64,000 nucleotides of DNA from assembly GCF_003201975.1 (NCBI RefSeq), contig NZ_QJJQ01000006.1, positions 62,001 to 126,000 of the forward strand, read 5' to 3'. The stretch is from Pseudogracilibacillus auburnensis (GTDB lineage: Bacteria; Bacillota; Bacilli; Bacillales; Amphibacillaceae). The notes beneath the pieces were generated by a model that saw only the letters and a list, made by a program, of their open reading frames with translations, searched no databases and was not told where the DNA came from. The position numbers and the translations under genes were made by a program. This document shows, in pieces, positions 8,539-16,974 of this stretch. Position 1 is the stretch's first letter. Every line of letters starts with the position of its first letter.

Positions 8539-9741
8539 GTGGTAAACCAAAATGATGAGAAACGCTGGGCAATTATATCACTTGCTTCTGTTCCTTTAAT
8601 TATGACATTAGGTAATTCAATGTTAATCCCTATTCTCCCTCTAATGGAAAAGAAACTAGACATTTCCAAACTTCAATCTAGTTATATTATTACAGTATAT
8701 TCTGTTGTTGCTATCATATTTATTCCCCTTGCTGGTTATTTGTCTGATCGTTTTGGTCGAAAAAAAGTGATGATACCAGCTCTTATCATTACGGGCATTG
8801 GTGGGTTAATCGCTGGTCTTGCTTCTTGGAAAATGGACCAACCATATACAGTCATTTTAATCGGAAGAGTTTTACAAGGGATTGGTGCATCAGGGGCGAT
8901 GCCGATCGTATTTCCTTTAGTCGGCGATATGTTCCGACGAGATTCAGAAGCTAGTGCGACACTTGGAATTATTGAGACTTCGAATACGGTTGGAAAAGTA
9001 CTAAGTCCAATTTTAGGTTCTGCACTCACTGCAATCATTTGGTTTTTACCTTTTTTCTCTATTCCTGTTTTTTGTGCTGCTTCTGTTTTAATGATCATTT
9101 TTTTAATTAAAAATAAGAAAAAAAATGAAGAAGAAGAGCCATTGAGGTTTAAACAATATTGGCAATTAATTAAAGATGTATTTCGGGATCATAAAAGATG
9201 GCTCATAGCAATTTTTATTATTGGTGCTATTTTAATGTTTATTCTTTTTGGCTTTTTATTTTATTTATCTAACATATTAGAAGACAAATTCGATATCGAC
9301 GGCATAAAAAAAGGGTTATTATTAGCTATTCCTCTGTTAGCATTATCAATTGCATCTTATGTTACAGGAAAAAAAATTAAAGATAATTTAACGCTGATGA
9401 AGTGGATTACTTTTATCGGTATCGTTTTTGCGGGGTGTTCGGTTGCAGTTATTTCTTTTATGGATCATTTTATCTATTTACTCATTATTTTCTTAATTTG
9501 TGGTGCAGGAATTGGTATGGCCCTACCGTGTCTTGATTCCCTCATTACGAAAAGCTTAGATAAAACAGTTCGTGGAGCGATTACATCTATTTATAGTTCG
9601 ATGCGATTTATCGGGGTTGCAGCAGGTCCTCCTGCAGTTGCGGTATTAATGAAACAAAATATTATTTGGATGGTGTGTATCCTTACTTTTTTTGCACTTG
9701 GAGCTGGATTTTTAGCCTTTAAAAATATTAACCCAGAATAA
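8539..9741 (+). CDS. MFS transporter, drug-exporter type
   Basis: A 400-residue protein with twelve predicted helices split by a charged loop (NKKKNEEEEP) near residue 195. Motif A, GYLSDRFGRKK, follows helix 2, and LQGIGASGAMPI resembles motif C of proton-coupled drug exporters. Function is therefore probably efflux by proton antiport; the substrate is unknown. The GTG start 8539 follows AAAAAAGGATG. No regulator gene is adjacent. Confidence 0.8.
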   Translation: MVNQNDEKRWAIISLASVPLIMTLGNSMLIPILPLMEKKLDISKLQSSYIITVYSVVAIIFIPLAGYLSDRFGRKKVMIPALIITGIGGLIAGLASWKMDQPYTVILIGRVLQGIGASGAMPIVFPLVGDMFRRDSEASATLGIIETSNTVGKVLSPILGSALTAIIWFLPFFSIPVFCAASVLMIIFLIKNKKKNEEEEPLRFKQYWQLIKDVFRDHKRWLIAIFIIGAILMFILFGFLFYLSNILEDKFDIDGIKKGLLLAIPLLALSIASYVTGKKIKDNLTLMKWITFIGIVFAGCSVAVISFMDHFIYLLIIFLICGAGIGMALPCLDSLITKSLDKTVRGAITSIYSSMRFIGVAAGPPAVAVLMKQNIIWMVCILTFFALGAGFLAFKNINPE

Positions 9742-9820
9742 AAAGTAAATGCTAAATGTTGCAATTGTTCTAATAATTTAGCATAATATTATTAAAGGAA
9801 AGCTGAAGGGGGCTTGTTCC

Positions 9821-10054
9821 ATGAAAAAGCAAAAGTTGGTTTATCGGTTTTATCGTTATGATGGTAAGGTGCTTCTAGCTAAAAATGAAACTCCATTTGA
9901 AATTAAATTATCATCCAGATTGATTCTTGACAAGCTTTGCTACACATGGAATAAAAAGCAAATACTGAACGAGATTGATGAAGCGATTGATTGTGGAGAT
10001 AAAAAGAGATTTGAACAACTTAGTGAAGCATATAGAAGCTTTGTTTGGGAATGA
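9821..10054 (+). CDS. Small IDEAL-domain protein
   Basis: A 77-residue protein. The last third, ILNEIDEAIDCGDKKRFEQL, is a clear IDEAL motif (PF08858: xIDxALdxxDkxxFxxLs). The N-terminal half is basic and aromatic. IDEAL modules occur in several small Bacillaceae proteins, some linked to competence (ComK) or regulatory complexes; the role of this one is unknown. ATG 9821 is preceded by AAGGGGGC. A terminator follows. Confidence 0.75.
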   Translation: MKKQKLVYRFYRYDGKVLLAKNETPFEIKLSSRLILDKLCYTWNKKQILNEIDEAIDCGDKKRFEQLSEAYRSFVWE

Positions 10055-10067
10055 ATAGACATGTACG

Positions 10068-10099
10068 AAAGACTATCTGTATTTTAGGTAGTCTTTTTT
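10068..10099 (+). terminator. Rho-independent terminator
   Basis: AAAGACTATC pairs with GGTAGTCTTT (10 bp, one G-U) around a 9-nt loop and runs into TTTTTT. Confidence 0.88.
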
Positions 10100-10274
10100 C
10101 TGTTGATTATTATGTTTAGTTATTTTCAAACATGAATCGATACAGTATAACGTATAAACGAAGTATGTCATACTGAATAGCTATAAAAAAAAATTAATCT
10201 TTGTTACAATGTATATAAATGTATCAATTTCATAATTCAATAATCGCATTTACAATACGAATAATTATTTGGCG

Positions 10275-10590
10275 GAATTGATTTTCACTCTAGGCAGACG
10301 CTTTCCGCGAGCGGCTAATAAGCCTTCTCATTCGCTCGTAATGAAGGATGCCAACTAAAATTGGCCTTTGCGGCCAACATCGGCATACCCAATTGCCGGG
10401 GCAGGGTCTCATCTAGATCTTTCTCTCGCAAATCATTACGATGGGATGAGCATTTAGCGTAGTTCCAGAAGTCGCCCGCCTGCCGTTCCAATCATTACAG
10501 TTTACGTTTTAAAAATAAACAATAAAGTAATTTTGCATATAAATGTTCGTATTTATTTCAGAAATGAACTTTATGAAATTGACTCAAATG
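10275..10590 (+). repeat. Mosaic intergenic repeat element, copy a (forward)
   Basis: A GC-richer block in AT-rich DNA: GACGCTTTCCGCGAGCGGCT, then GCCTTCTC, GGGGCAGGGTCTCATCTAG, GCCCGCCTGCCGTTCCA and a trailing AT-rich module with GTAATTTTGCATAT, TGTTCG and TTATGAAATTGACTCA. The same ordered words recur at 16320-16600 and, inverted, near 16980 and 59515. The block fills most of the 591-bp gap before fumC; the rest (10100-10274) shows nothing I recognise. The terminal TTGACT lies about 55 bp before the fumC ribosome site and could act as a -35 box, but the matching -10 is weak. Confidence 0.75.
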
Positions 10591-10645
10591 TATCACATAT
10601 ATTGAATATTTCAGAAAATCTTTCGACCCACAGGAGGAATTTATA

Positions 10646-12031
10646 ATGGATTATCGTATCGAAAAAGACACAATAGGGGAAATAAAAGTACCTGCGGATA
10701 AATTTTGGGGTGCACAAACGCAGAGAAGTAAACAAAACTTTCCAATTGGTCATGAGAAAATGCCGATTGAAATTATTAAAGCATTTGCTATTACAAAAAA
10801 AGGATCAGCCATTGCGAATCACCAATTAGGATTGTTAGAAAAAGAAAAAGCGGATGCAATTTCTTATGCAGCTGATCAAGTTTTAGCGGACAAATTAACG
10901 GATCATTTTCCACTAGTGGTATGGCAAACTGGAAGCGGTACACAGTCTAATATGAATGTGAACGAAGTGCTTGCTCACGTAGGAAACAAATGGTTAAAAG
11001 AACAAGAAAGTGATTTAGTTCTTCATCCAAATGATGATGTAAACAAATCACAAAGTTCAAACGATACATATCCTACTGCACTACATATAGCTGCAGTATT
11101 AAAGCTTGAAGATACAGTACTTCCAGCTGTAAAAGTGTTAAAAGATTCTATCGGGAAAAAAGTAGAAGCATTTAAAGATATCGTTAAAATTGGTCGTACT
11201 CATTTACAAGACGCAACTCCAATTACGTTAGGACAAGAAATGAGCGGTTGGCACCGAATGCTAGAAAAAGCAGAAATAATGATTACAGAAAGTGTAGATC
11301 ATTTAAAAGATCTGGCTATTGGTGGAACAGCAGTAGGAACGGGCTTAAATGCTCATCCGGACTATGCAGAAAAAGTTTGTGAAGAGATTAGCAAAATTAC
11401 AAATAAAAACTTTCGTTCAGAGCCTGTGAAATTCCATTCGTTAACAAGTTATGATGAGGCCGTTTATGCACATGGCGCACTAAAAGCACTAGCCGCTGAT
11501 TTAATGAAAGTTGCTAATGATGTTCGTTGGTTAGCAAGTGGTCCACGTTCAGGATTAGGGGAAATTATCATTCCTGCAAATGAGCCTGGAAGCTCCATCA
11601 TGCCTGGTAAAGTCAACCCAACACAAAGCGAGGCAATGACGATGGTCGTTACGCAAGTGATTGGTAATGATGCTACAATTGCTTTTGCTGCGAGTCAAGG
11701 TAATTTTGAATTAAATGTATTTAAGCCTGTGATTGCTTATAATTTCATCCAATCTGCACAACTACTTGCAGACAGTATGTTATCTTTTGAAGAGCGTTGT
11801 GTACGTGGTATTGAACCGAATCATGAAAAAATCAAGCAGTTTTTAAATGATTCGTTAATGCTTGTAACAGCATTAAACCCTCATATTGGTTATGAAAATG
11901 CGGCTAAAATTGCCAAAAAAGCATATGAAGATAATTCGACATTAAAAGAAGCTGCTGTTGCTTTAAATTTATTAACAGAAGAAGAATTTGATCAATATGT
12001 CGTCCCAGAAGATATGACACATACTTTATAA
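10646..12031 (+). CDS. fumC: Class II fumarate hydratase
   Basis: A 461-residue cytosolic TCA-cycle enzyme interconverting fumarate and L-malate (called citG/fumC in Bacillus). The class II signature GSSIMPGKVNP contains the catalytic Ser loop, and GRTHLQDATP contains the catalytic His. SGTQSNMNVNEV and SSNDTYPT are active-site segments contributed by the other subunits of the tetramer. Length is normal. ATG 10646 is preceded by CAGGAGGAATTTATA. It stands alone, with a repeat element upstream and a strong terminator downstream. Confidence 0.95.
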   Translation: MDYRIEKDTIGEIKVPADKFWGAQTQRSKQNFPIGHEKMPIEIIKAFAITKKGSAIANHQLGLLEKEKADAISYAADQVLADKLTDHFPLVVWQTGSGTQSNMNVNEVLAHVGNKWLKEQESDLVLHPNDDVNKSQSSNDTYPTALHIAAVLKLEDTVLPAVKVLKDSIGKKVEAFKDIVKIGRTHLQDATPITLGQEMSGWHRMLEKAEIMITESVDHLKDLAIGGTAVGTGLNAHPDYAEKVCEEISKITNKNFRSEPVKFHSLTSYDEAVYAHGALKALAADLMKVANDVRWLASGPRSGLGEIIIPANEPGSSIMPGKVNPTQSEAMTMVVTQVIGNDATIAFAASQGNFELNVFKPVIAYNFIQSAQLLADSMLSFEERCVRGIEPNHEKIKQFLNDSLMLVTALNPHIGYENAAKIAKKAYEDNSTLKEAAVALNLLTEEEFDQYVVPEDMTHTL

Positions 12032-12046
12032 TTCTTTCGACATTAG

Positions 12047-12079
12047 AAAAGCCTTTTACTATTTGTAGAAGGCTTTTTT
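12047..12079 (+). terminator. Rho-independent terminator of fumC
   Basis: AAAAGCCTT pairs with AAGGCTTTT around a 13-nt loop, then T. It starts 15 nt after the fumC stop. Confidence 0.9.
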
Positions 12080-12124
12080 GGTGTGAAGAATGAAAACAAC
12101 GTTTATGACTAAAATAAACATAGA

Positions 12125-12275
12125 TGAAAGCAATAGATGTAGAAACTTTGCAGTTATATGGTGTATCTCCCAGAATATATGGCGCAACTTCACAGTTATA
12201 TGGCTCATCTTTGCGATTATATGGCGATTCTCCGCAATAATATGGCGCATCTCAACAATAATATGTCGGTTCTAA
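12125..12275 (-). repeat. Tandem array of about 24-bp CCATATAA units, inverted relative to the 2.2-kb array
   Basis: Read on the minus strand there are about six units: GCGCCATATTATTGCGGA, TCGCCATATAATCGCAAA, GAGCCATATAACTGTGAA, TTGCGCCATATATTCTGG and CACCATATAACTGCAAA, plus a degenerate end copy. Spacing is 23-25 bp. It is the same unit as at 2223-2375. Small ORFs crossing it on both strands are products of the repetition and are not called. Confidence 0.75.
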
Positions 12276-12630
12276 AAATGCTTACGCTTCGTTGCCGTGA
12301 GCTACGCTGAGTCGAACTGCGACATAACTATTTATTCCATCGAGTAATCAAGACTACAGAACTTTAGTGCCTAGAGTGATTGCAAGCGCATAAGTTTTTC
12401 GATGAAACGAGCAAATGCGAAGTCCCAGAATACCAGTGATCTTTGCAAAACTTTGATCCTGTTTAGCCTTCTTTTTCTTCCGAAAACGGGATTTATTATA
12501 TATCACGGTGTTTAGGAAGATACGGAGGGGTTGAATATGCACTAATTTTTTGGAAGGATTTTACCTTTATTACCAACAAATATGTCTGATAAGAAAGAGA
12601 AAAATGCGAACAATACGTATTAAGGAGGTG
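12276..12630. other. Intergenic stretch without a recognised gene
   Basis: Between the CCATATAA array and the SASP gene there is mixed-composition DNA with no convincing ORF, hairpin or repeat. The AAGGAGGTGAGAT ribosome site of the SASP gene ends it. A sigma-G promoter is expected upstream of the SASP but I could not place one with confidence. Confidence 0.5.
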
Positions 12631-12636
12631 AGATAA

Positions 12637-12837
12637 ATGGCAACAAATAATTCTAACCAATTAGTAGTACCCGGAGCAGAGCAAGCCCTTAATCAAATGA
12701 AAACAGAAATCGCTCAAGAATTTGGTGTTCAGTTAGGTGCAGATACTACTTCACGTGCAAATGGATCTGTAGGTGGGGAGATCACTAAGCGTCTCGTTCA
12801 CGCTGCTCAACAACAAATCGGTGGCGGATATCAATAA
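12637..12837 (+). CDS. Small acid-soluble spore protein, alpha/beta type
   Basis: A 66-residue DNA-binding protein that coats spore DNA and protects it from UV and hydrolysis. Conserved blocks are intact: [19 protein letters not shown], including the GPR protease site between Glu and Ile in TEIA, then [16 protein letters not shown] 12637 follows a strong AAGGAGGTGAGATAA. Expression is expected in the forespore under sigma-G. Which paralogue it is cannot be said. Confidence 0.95.
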   Translation: MATNNSNQLVVPGAEQALNQMKTEIAQEFGVQLGADTTSRANGSVGGEITKRLVHAAQQQIGGGYQ

Positions 12838-12848
12838 TTAAAAAATTT

Positions 12849-12907
12849 AAGAGGATGCGGTAACTTATGATTTTGATAAAAATAAAATCATAAGTGAACA
12901 TCCTCTT
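12849..12907. terminator. Long two-part hairpin behind the SASP gene
   Basis: AAGAGGATG pairs with CATCCTCTT (9 bp). Inside, after small bulges, ACTTATGATTTT pairs with AAAATCATAAGT (12 bp). The total stem is 21 bp. The T-run after it is short, so it may act as terminator and as a 3'-stabilising structure for the abundant SASP mRNA; the second role is inference. Confidence 0.7.
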
Positions 12908-12937
12908 TCAACATTAAAAAATTCCATATCTTTAAAG

Positions 12938-12982
12938 AAAATGAACTTAGACATAGAAGGTTTAAGTTCATTTCTTTTTTTA
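12938..12982. terminator. Terminator between convergent SASP and YhzD-like genes
   Basis: AAATGAACTTA pairs perfectly with TAAGTTCATTT (11 bp), followed on the plus strand by CTTTTTTTAT. The plus-strand T-run overlaps the end of the minus-strand YhzD-like gene. The minus-strand side is followed by TTTCTTT, so it may work in both directions. Confidence 0.75.
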
Positions 12983-13165
12983 TCGGTGAAACAAAATTAA
13001 TCGTGCATCATCTGTCACACAACGATGTGTATTTTCACTGTAGTTTTCTTCTTCTAACCGTTTTTCCCCAATACTTTTTGCTTCATCATCATTTTTGGCA
13101 GTAAAAGATTCATCTAATAATTTTTCGCCCGCTTTTGAAAAGACAGTTAAAACGTAATTTTTCAT
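12980..13165 (-). CDS. YhzD-like small protein
   Basis: A 61-residue protein opening MKNYVLTVFSKAGEKLLDE and containing EAKSIGEKRL and THRCVTDDARLILFHR. The pattern resembles the YhzD family of Bacillus (PF14120), of unknown function. The start is fixed by AAGAGGAGGAATATTC before the ATG. It is a single-gene transcript ending in a shared terminator and is divergent from the XRE regulator. No function is inferred. Confidence 0.65.
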   Translation of the reverse strand: MKNYVLTVFSKAGEKLLDESFTAKNDDEAKSIGEKRLEEENYSENTHRCVTDDARLILFHR

Positions 13166-13246
13166 GAATATTCCTCCTCTTACGATAATAGCAATATTAA
13201 AATTATTATTGCATGTTTTTTAGGGGAAAGACAGGAAAAAGATAAA

Positions 13247-13311
13247 TGTAAAGTTGGCTTGACAATATGCTCGGTCATCTATTACAATATAATTGTAAAG
13301 TTACCTTGACA
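13247..13311 (+). promoter_or_regulatory. Promoter with two 18-bp operators for the XRE/NatAB-like operon
   Basis: A sigma-A-type promoter: TTGACA at 13259-13264, 18-nt spacer, TACAAT at 13283-13288. Two near-identical 18-mers flank it: TGTAAAGTTGGCTTGACA (13247-13264, covering the -35) and TGTAAAGTTACCTTGACA (13294-13311, just after the -10). Each is itself a dyad, TGTxAAG...CTTxACA, and the two centres are 47 bp apart. This is the layout expected for autorepression by the XRE protein encoded 22 bp downstream; binding itself is inferred. Confidence 0.75.
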
Positions 13312-13332
13312 TTTTTATTGTGAGGAGAGCAT

Positions 13333-13542
13333 ATGGAAAATAGAATAAAGGACCTACGAGCTAACCAAAAAATGACACAAGAACAATTGTCACAAAAAGT
13401 CGGTGTATCTAGACAGTCAATCGTTGCTATTGAGTCAGGGAAATATAATCCGTCATTACAATTAGCATATAAAATTGCACGTGTTTTTAATTACACAATT
13501 GAAGAGGTTTTTTTATTTGAAGAAGAGGAGGAGAAAATGTAA
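13333..13542 (+). CDS. XRE-family transcriptional regulator, short HTH protein
   Basis: A 69-residue protein consisting almost entirely of one helix-turn-helix domain: MTQEQLSQKVGVSRQSIVAI (about residues 15-34), GKYNPSLQLAYKIA and a Glu-rich tail. It resembles the small Cro/CI-type regulators that precede ABC export operons in Firmicutes. ATG 13333 follows TGAGGAGAGCAT. Its stop TAA shares bases with the next ATG (TAATG). It probably represses its own operon through the doubled 18-bp dyad upstream. Confidence 0.88.
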   Translation: MENRIKDLRANQKMTQEQLSQKVGVSRQSIVAIESGKYNPSLQLAYKIARVFNYTIEEVFLFEEEEEKM

Positions 13543-14018
13543 TGGGTATACAAATTGGTGGCTTGCTTGGTCTTTATGGCGGATTATTTTGTGGCGTGCT
13601 CGGTTGGTATTTTGGTAGAAAGAAAGCTGCTAAACAACGAGGATTAGATGAAGTGCATGAGCATATTTGGCAAAAAGCAAAATCATTTTCGTGGTATATA
13701 ACGATTATAACGATATATTTTCTGTTTACTCTATATGTACTTGGTGTTACACTGCATGTACCAGCTGTCTTAGGTATTTTAATGTTAGTACAAATGGCAA
13801 GTTGGGGATTTGGTGGAGCAGTTTTAACAGGTTTGATGTTTAGCGGAAAAGAAATCGATTCGAATTTTATTATTGGGATCACTGTTATTGTTTTATCAGT
13901 ATTATTATTTGTTATATTAGCTATCGTTTCTGATAGCTGGTTATTCCTTTTTGGGTCAATTCCATTTAGTGTGATAGGCCTTTATTTTATTAGACAAAGT
14001 AAATCAAAAGAGGATTAG
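13542..14018 (+). CDS. Four-helix membrane protein of the ABC operon
   Basis: A 158-residue protein with about four to five hydrophobic helices and a cytoplasmic basic loop (GRKKAAKQR) after the first. The family is not recognised with certainty. Such proteins often sit between a small XRE regulator and NatAB-type transporters. It overlaps the regulator stop (TAATG) and ends 13 nt before the ATPase, so it belongs to the operon. It may be an accessory membrane or sensor subunit, but that is only a guess from position. Confidence 0.7.
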   Translation: MGIQIGGLLGLYGGLFCGVLGWYFGRKKAAKQRGLDEVHEHIWQKAKSFSWYITIITIYFLFTLYVLGVTLHVPAVLGILMLVQMASWGFGGAVLTGLMFSGKEIDSNFIIGITVIVLSVLLFVILAIVSDSWLFLFGSIPFSVIGLYFIRQSKSKED

Positions 14019-14031
14019 GAGGGAATTTTGT

Positions 14032-14931
14032 TTGAGCTTACTATTAAAAAATGTTACGAAAAAGTTCGATGACCACATCGCAGTGAACAATCTTACACTT
14101 GAAATGCCAGAAAGAGAATTATTCGGCTTTTTAGGAGGAAATGGCGCAGGGAAAACAACGACATTCCGTATGATCTTAGGCTTACTAGATCAGACTGATG
14201 GTCAAATTGAGTGGAATGGAGAAAAAATTGATTATCATAAAAGTCATTTAATTGGTTATTTACCTGAGGAAAGAGGATTATATCCGAAACTAAAGGTAAA
14301 AGAACAACTTGTTTATTTAGGGAAACTTAGAGGGATGACGGGTCAAAGTGCTTTAATCGAATTGAAAAAATGGTTAGATCGTTTTCAAGTTAGTCATTAT
14401 CTCGATAAAAAGGTAGAAGAATTATCAAAAGGGAACCAGCAAAAAATCCAATTTATCTCAAGTGTAATGCATAAGCCGAAACTACTTATATTAGATGAAC
14501 CATTTTCCGGTCTTGATCCGATCAATGTAGAAATGTTAAAAGAGGCAGTTATTGATGTAAAAAACAGTGGTACATCTATCGTTTTCTCTTCTCACCAAAT
14601 GGATCATGTGGAAGAATTATGTGAAAATCTGTGTATTTTAAAAGAAGGAAATGCTGTAGTCAAAGGGAATTTAAGTGAAATTAAACGCTCATTTGGAAAG
14701 AAAAATTTAATTATTCATGCACAAGAGTCTTTAGACTTTTTACAACAGATGGAAGGTGTTGTAAAGTTCAAGCAAGTAATTGGTGGATGTGAACTACAAA
14801 TAATGAGTGAGGAAGTATCGCAAATTATTTTTAATGAATTGCAAGGGAAAGGTTTTATTCGTAAGTTTGAACTAGAAGAACCTACTTTAAATGATATTTT
14901 TATTGAAAAAGTTGGTGAGCATTATGAATAA
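14032..14931 (+). CDS. natA: ABC transporter ATP-binding protein, NatA-like
   Basis: A 299-residue nucleotide-binding subunit. Walker A GGNGAGKTT lies at residues 35-43, the signature LSKGNQQK in the middle and Walker B LLILDEPFSGLDP after it, with the switch His in SSHQMDH. The C-terminal extension is typical of ABC-2-type exporters such as NatAB, which B. subtilis uses for sodium efflux. The start is TTG 14032 behind AGGAGGG. It overlaps the permease by 8 nt. The substrate (Na+, peptide or drug) is not provable here. Confidence 0.85.
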   Translation: MSLLLKNVTKKFDDHIAVNNLTLEMPERELFGFLGGNGAGKTTTFRMILGLLDQTDGQIEWNGEKIDYHKSHLIGYLPEERGLYPKLKVKEQLVYLGKLRGMTGQSALIELKKWLDRFQVSHYLDKKVEELSKGNQQKIQFISSVMHKPKLLILDEPFSGLDPINVEMLKEAVIDVKNSGTSIVFSSHQMDHVEELCENLCILKEGNAVVKGNLSEIKRSFGKKNLIIHAQESLDFLQQMEGVVKFKQVIGGCELQIMSEEVSQIIFNELQGKGFIRKFELEEPTLNDIFIEKVGEHYE

Positions 14932-16180
14932 ATTTTGGATTGTTTTAGGGCATACATATTTTTCTCGGTTAAAGTCAAAAGCATTTATTATATCTACTTT
15001 AGTTGTCTTTTTATTTATTTTTGGAATCGCAAATATTCAGTCGATTATTCAATTATTTACAGGGGACGATGAATTGGAACAAGTTATCGTCATTGATGAG
15101 TCAGGCGAATTATTTGCACCACTAGAAACGAGTATTTCTCAATTAGATGAAGAGGTTGAATTAATTGCCTATGAGGAATCAGAAGAAGTGGGAAAATCGG
15201 CTGTTCAGAATGAAGAATATGACGGATTATTAATTTTGGAATTAGATGAAAATAACTTACCGATTGCAACATATTATGAAAATAATGCAGCTGAATCTTC
15301 TTTGCAATATACGATCGAACAGCAATTACAGCAAGTGAAAATCGCCATTGCAACGGAACAAGCTGGCGTTGATGAGGCGACTTTAGCTTCTATTTACGAA
15401 GAAATGCCATTTGAAAAAATTGCTCTTGATGAAGCAACAAAAACGGATGAGGAACTAAATCAAGCACGTGGGATTGTTTATATTATGTTATTTGTTTTAT
15501 ACATGGCAGTCATTATTTATGGGCAAATGATCGCGATGGATGTTGCTACAGAAAAATCTTCTCGTGTCATGGAAATATTGATTTCTAGTGCATCACCAGT
15601 GACCCATATGTTTGCTAAAATTATCGGTATTGCTTTACTTGGATTAACACAAATGGTTTTATTTTTTATCGTTGGTGCAAGTTTAATTTCAACTAAAATG
15701 GATACAACGTCAGGAGAAATATTTGAATTTTTCGGGTTCACTTCTACCTCCATTAGTATTTATTTTTATGCGTTATTATTTTTCATTCTAGGCTATTTTC
15801 TTTATGCCACAATCGCAGCAATGCTTGGTTCACTCGTAAGCCGGGTAGAAGATGTGCAACAACTAATTATGCCGATGGTCTTTTTAATTATGATTGCTTT
15901 CTTTATCGCGATGTTTGGATTAACGGTACCTGATGCAAAATTTATTACCATTACATCTTTTATTCCATTTTTCTCACCGATGATTATGTTTTTACGAGTT
16001 GGGATGTTGGAAGTGCCGATTTGGGAAGTCATCGTTTCTGTTGGTCTTTTAGTCGGAACAATTATATTACTTGCGATTTTAGGAGCGCGAATTTATCGTG
16101 GTGGCGTGTTAATGTATGGCCCTTCCAGATCATTAAAAGATTTTAAAAAGGCACTCATGTTAACGAAAAAAGAAAAATAA
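14924..16180 (+). CDS. natB: ABC-2 type permease, NatB-like
   Basis: A 418-residue membrane subunit started at ATG 14924, inside the end of the ATPase gene; the frame is open further upstream but without a start signal. One N-terminal helix is followed by a roughly 150-residue extracytoplasmic domain rich in Glu, then five to six C-terminal helices. EKSSRVMEILISSASP is the conserved coupling segment of NatB/YhaP-type ABC-2 permeases. It forms the exporter with the preceding ATPase. Confidence 0.85.
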   Translation: MNKFWIVLGHTYFSRLKSKAFIISTLVVFLFIFGIANIQSIIQLFTGDDELEQVIVIDESGELFAPLETSISQLDEEVELIAYEESEEVGKSAVQNEEYDGLLILELDENNLPIATYYENNAAESSLQYTIEQQLQQVKIAIATEQAGVDEATLASIYEEMPFEKIALDEATKTDEELNQARGIVYIMLFVLYMAVIIYGQMIAMDVATEKSSRVMEILISSASPVTHMFAKIIGIALLGLTQMVLFFIVGASLISTKMDTTSGEIFEFFGFTSTSISIYFYALLFFILGYFLYATIAAMLGSLVSRVEDVQQLIMPMVFLIMIAFFIAMFGLTVPDAKFITITSFIPFFSPMIMFLRVGMLEVPIWEVIVSVGLLVGTIILLAILGARIYRGGVLMYGPSRSLKDFKKALMLTKKEK

Positions 16181-16193
16181 CGAGGTGCTTAAA

Positions 16194-16292
16194 ATGAACG
16201 GGGTTATGAAACGGTCGTTATATATTTCGATGGGAGTTCTGATTGTTTTTTTAATCATTTCATTTGTGAATCAATTTCATCATTCAATATAG
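16194..16292 (+). CDS. Putative 32-residue membrane peptide at operon end
   Basis: It begins 14 nt after the permease stop with CGAGGTGCTTAAA before ATG 16194. It encodes a basic head (MNGVMKRSLY), one hydrophobic helix and a His-rich tail ending HHSI. Position, ribosome site and topology suggest a real small membrane protein of the transporter operon, but there is no family match I can name. After it, CAATATAG (16285-16292) pairs with CTATATTG (16309-16316), without a T-run. Confidence 0.5.
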   Translation: MNGVMKRSLYISMGVLIVFLIISFVNQFHHSI

Positions 16293-16317
16293 CGCTTCAA
16301 AAACCGAACTATATTGC

Positions 16318-16600
16318 TTGAGCAAAAGGCTTTCACTCCAGGTGGTCGCTTTCCGCGGGCGGCTGATAAGCCTCCTGCCCCGGCAAGGGGTATGCAGACG
16401 TTGCCCGCAAAGGGCGGTTTTAGTCTGTAATCTTTCGATATTGCGGGGTCTTATCTAGGCCTCTTCTCCCGCAGGAGTCGACCACCTGCCGTTCCAGCCA
16501 AAATTTTATAGGATGTAAAAAACGAACGATAACATTATACTTTTGTTTGTTGTTCGGTTTTATTCTAGAAGTAGTCTATTATGAAATTGACTCTTGTTAC
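16318..16600 (+). repeat. Mosaic intergenic repeat element, copy b (forward)
   Basis: Ordered words: GCTTTCACTCCAGGTGGTCG, CTTTCCGCGGGCGGCTGAT, AAGCCTCCTGCCCCGGCAAG, GGGGTCTTATCTAGGCCTC, CCCGCAGGAGTCGACCACC, TGCCGTTCCAGCC, then the trailing module with GTTCGGTTTTATTC and TTATGAAATTGACTC. It is the best-preserved copy in the window. The core resembles intergenic repeats known from many Bacillaceae genomes (recalled, not searched). Confidence 0.8.
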
Positions 16601-16817
16601 AAAAGATATTAGATATTTTATATGGAGCATCTTGCCGGTTTTTATGAATCTTATGATAACCTTTTTTACTAAGACTTATCGTAAGGAGAAATGTACAAGA
16701 AATAATCAAGAAATGTGACGTTTTTATATATAGATGCGGAATGTTTCTTGTAAGTAATTGGATATTCACACAAATATTCTATTTAGATTAGAGAAGTAAA
16801 ATTATTGATATTAGAAG

Positions 16818-16852
16818 ACCACACATTTTAGACATATCTAAATATGTGTGGT
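16818..16852. repeat. Long hairpin in an intergenic region
   Basis: ACCACACATTTTAGA is followed closely by TCTAAATATGTGTGGT: about 14 of 15 positions pair around a 4-nt CATA loop. No T-run follows on either strand, so it is not an obvious terminator. No ORF lies within 500 bp on its left side, and 16601-16817 otherwise shows nothing recognisable. Confidence 0.55.
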
Positions 16853-16974
16853 TCAATTTATTTCCTTCTTACTTAGGGTTTACTGAATAAAAAGAAATCC
16901 CCTCTACATCGATAGTTTGTAACCGTTTTTCTCGATATAAAGTGCAAGGCTTTTGACTGGTTATCAAAAAACCT

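Noticed and set aside
12059-12275. Small ORFs on both strands rich in IWR/HII repeats
   Set aside because: They are translations of the CCATATAA tandem array and change frame content with each unit.
14891-14923. Earlier start for the NatB-like permease
   Set aside because: The upstream extension lies within the ATPase gene and has no ribosome site; ATG 14924 gives the normal N-terminal helix.
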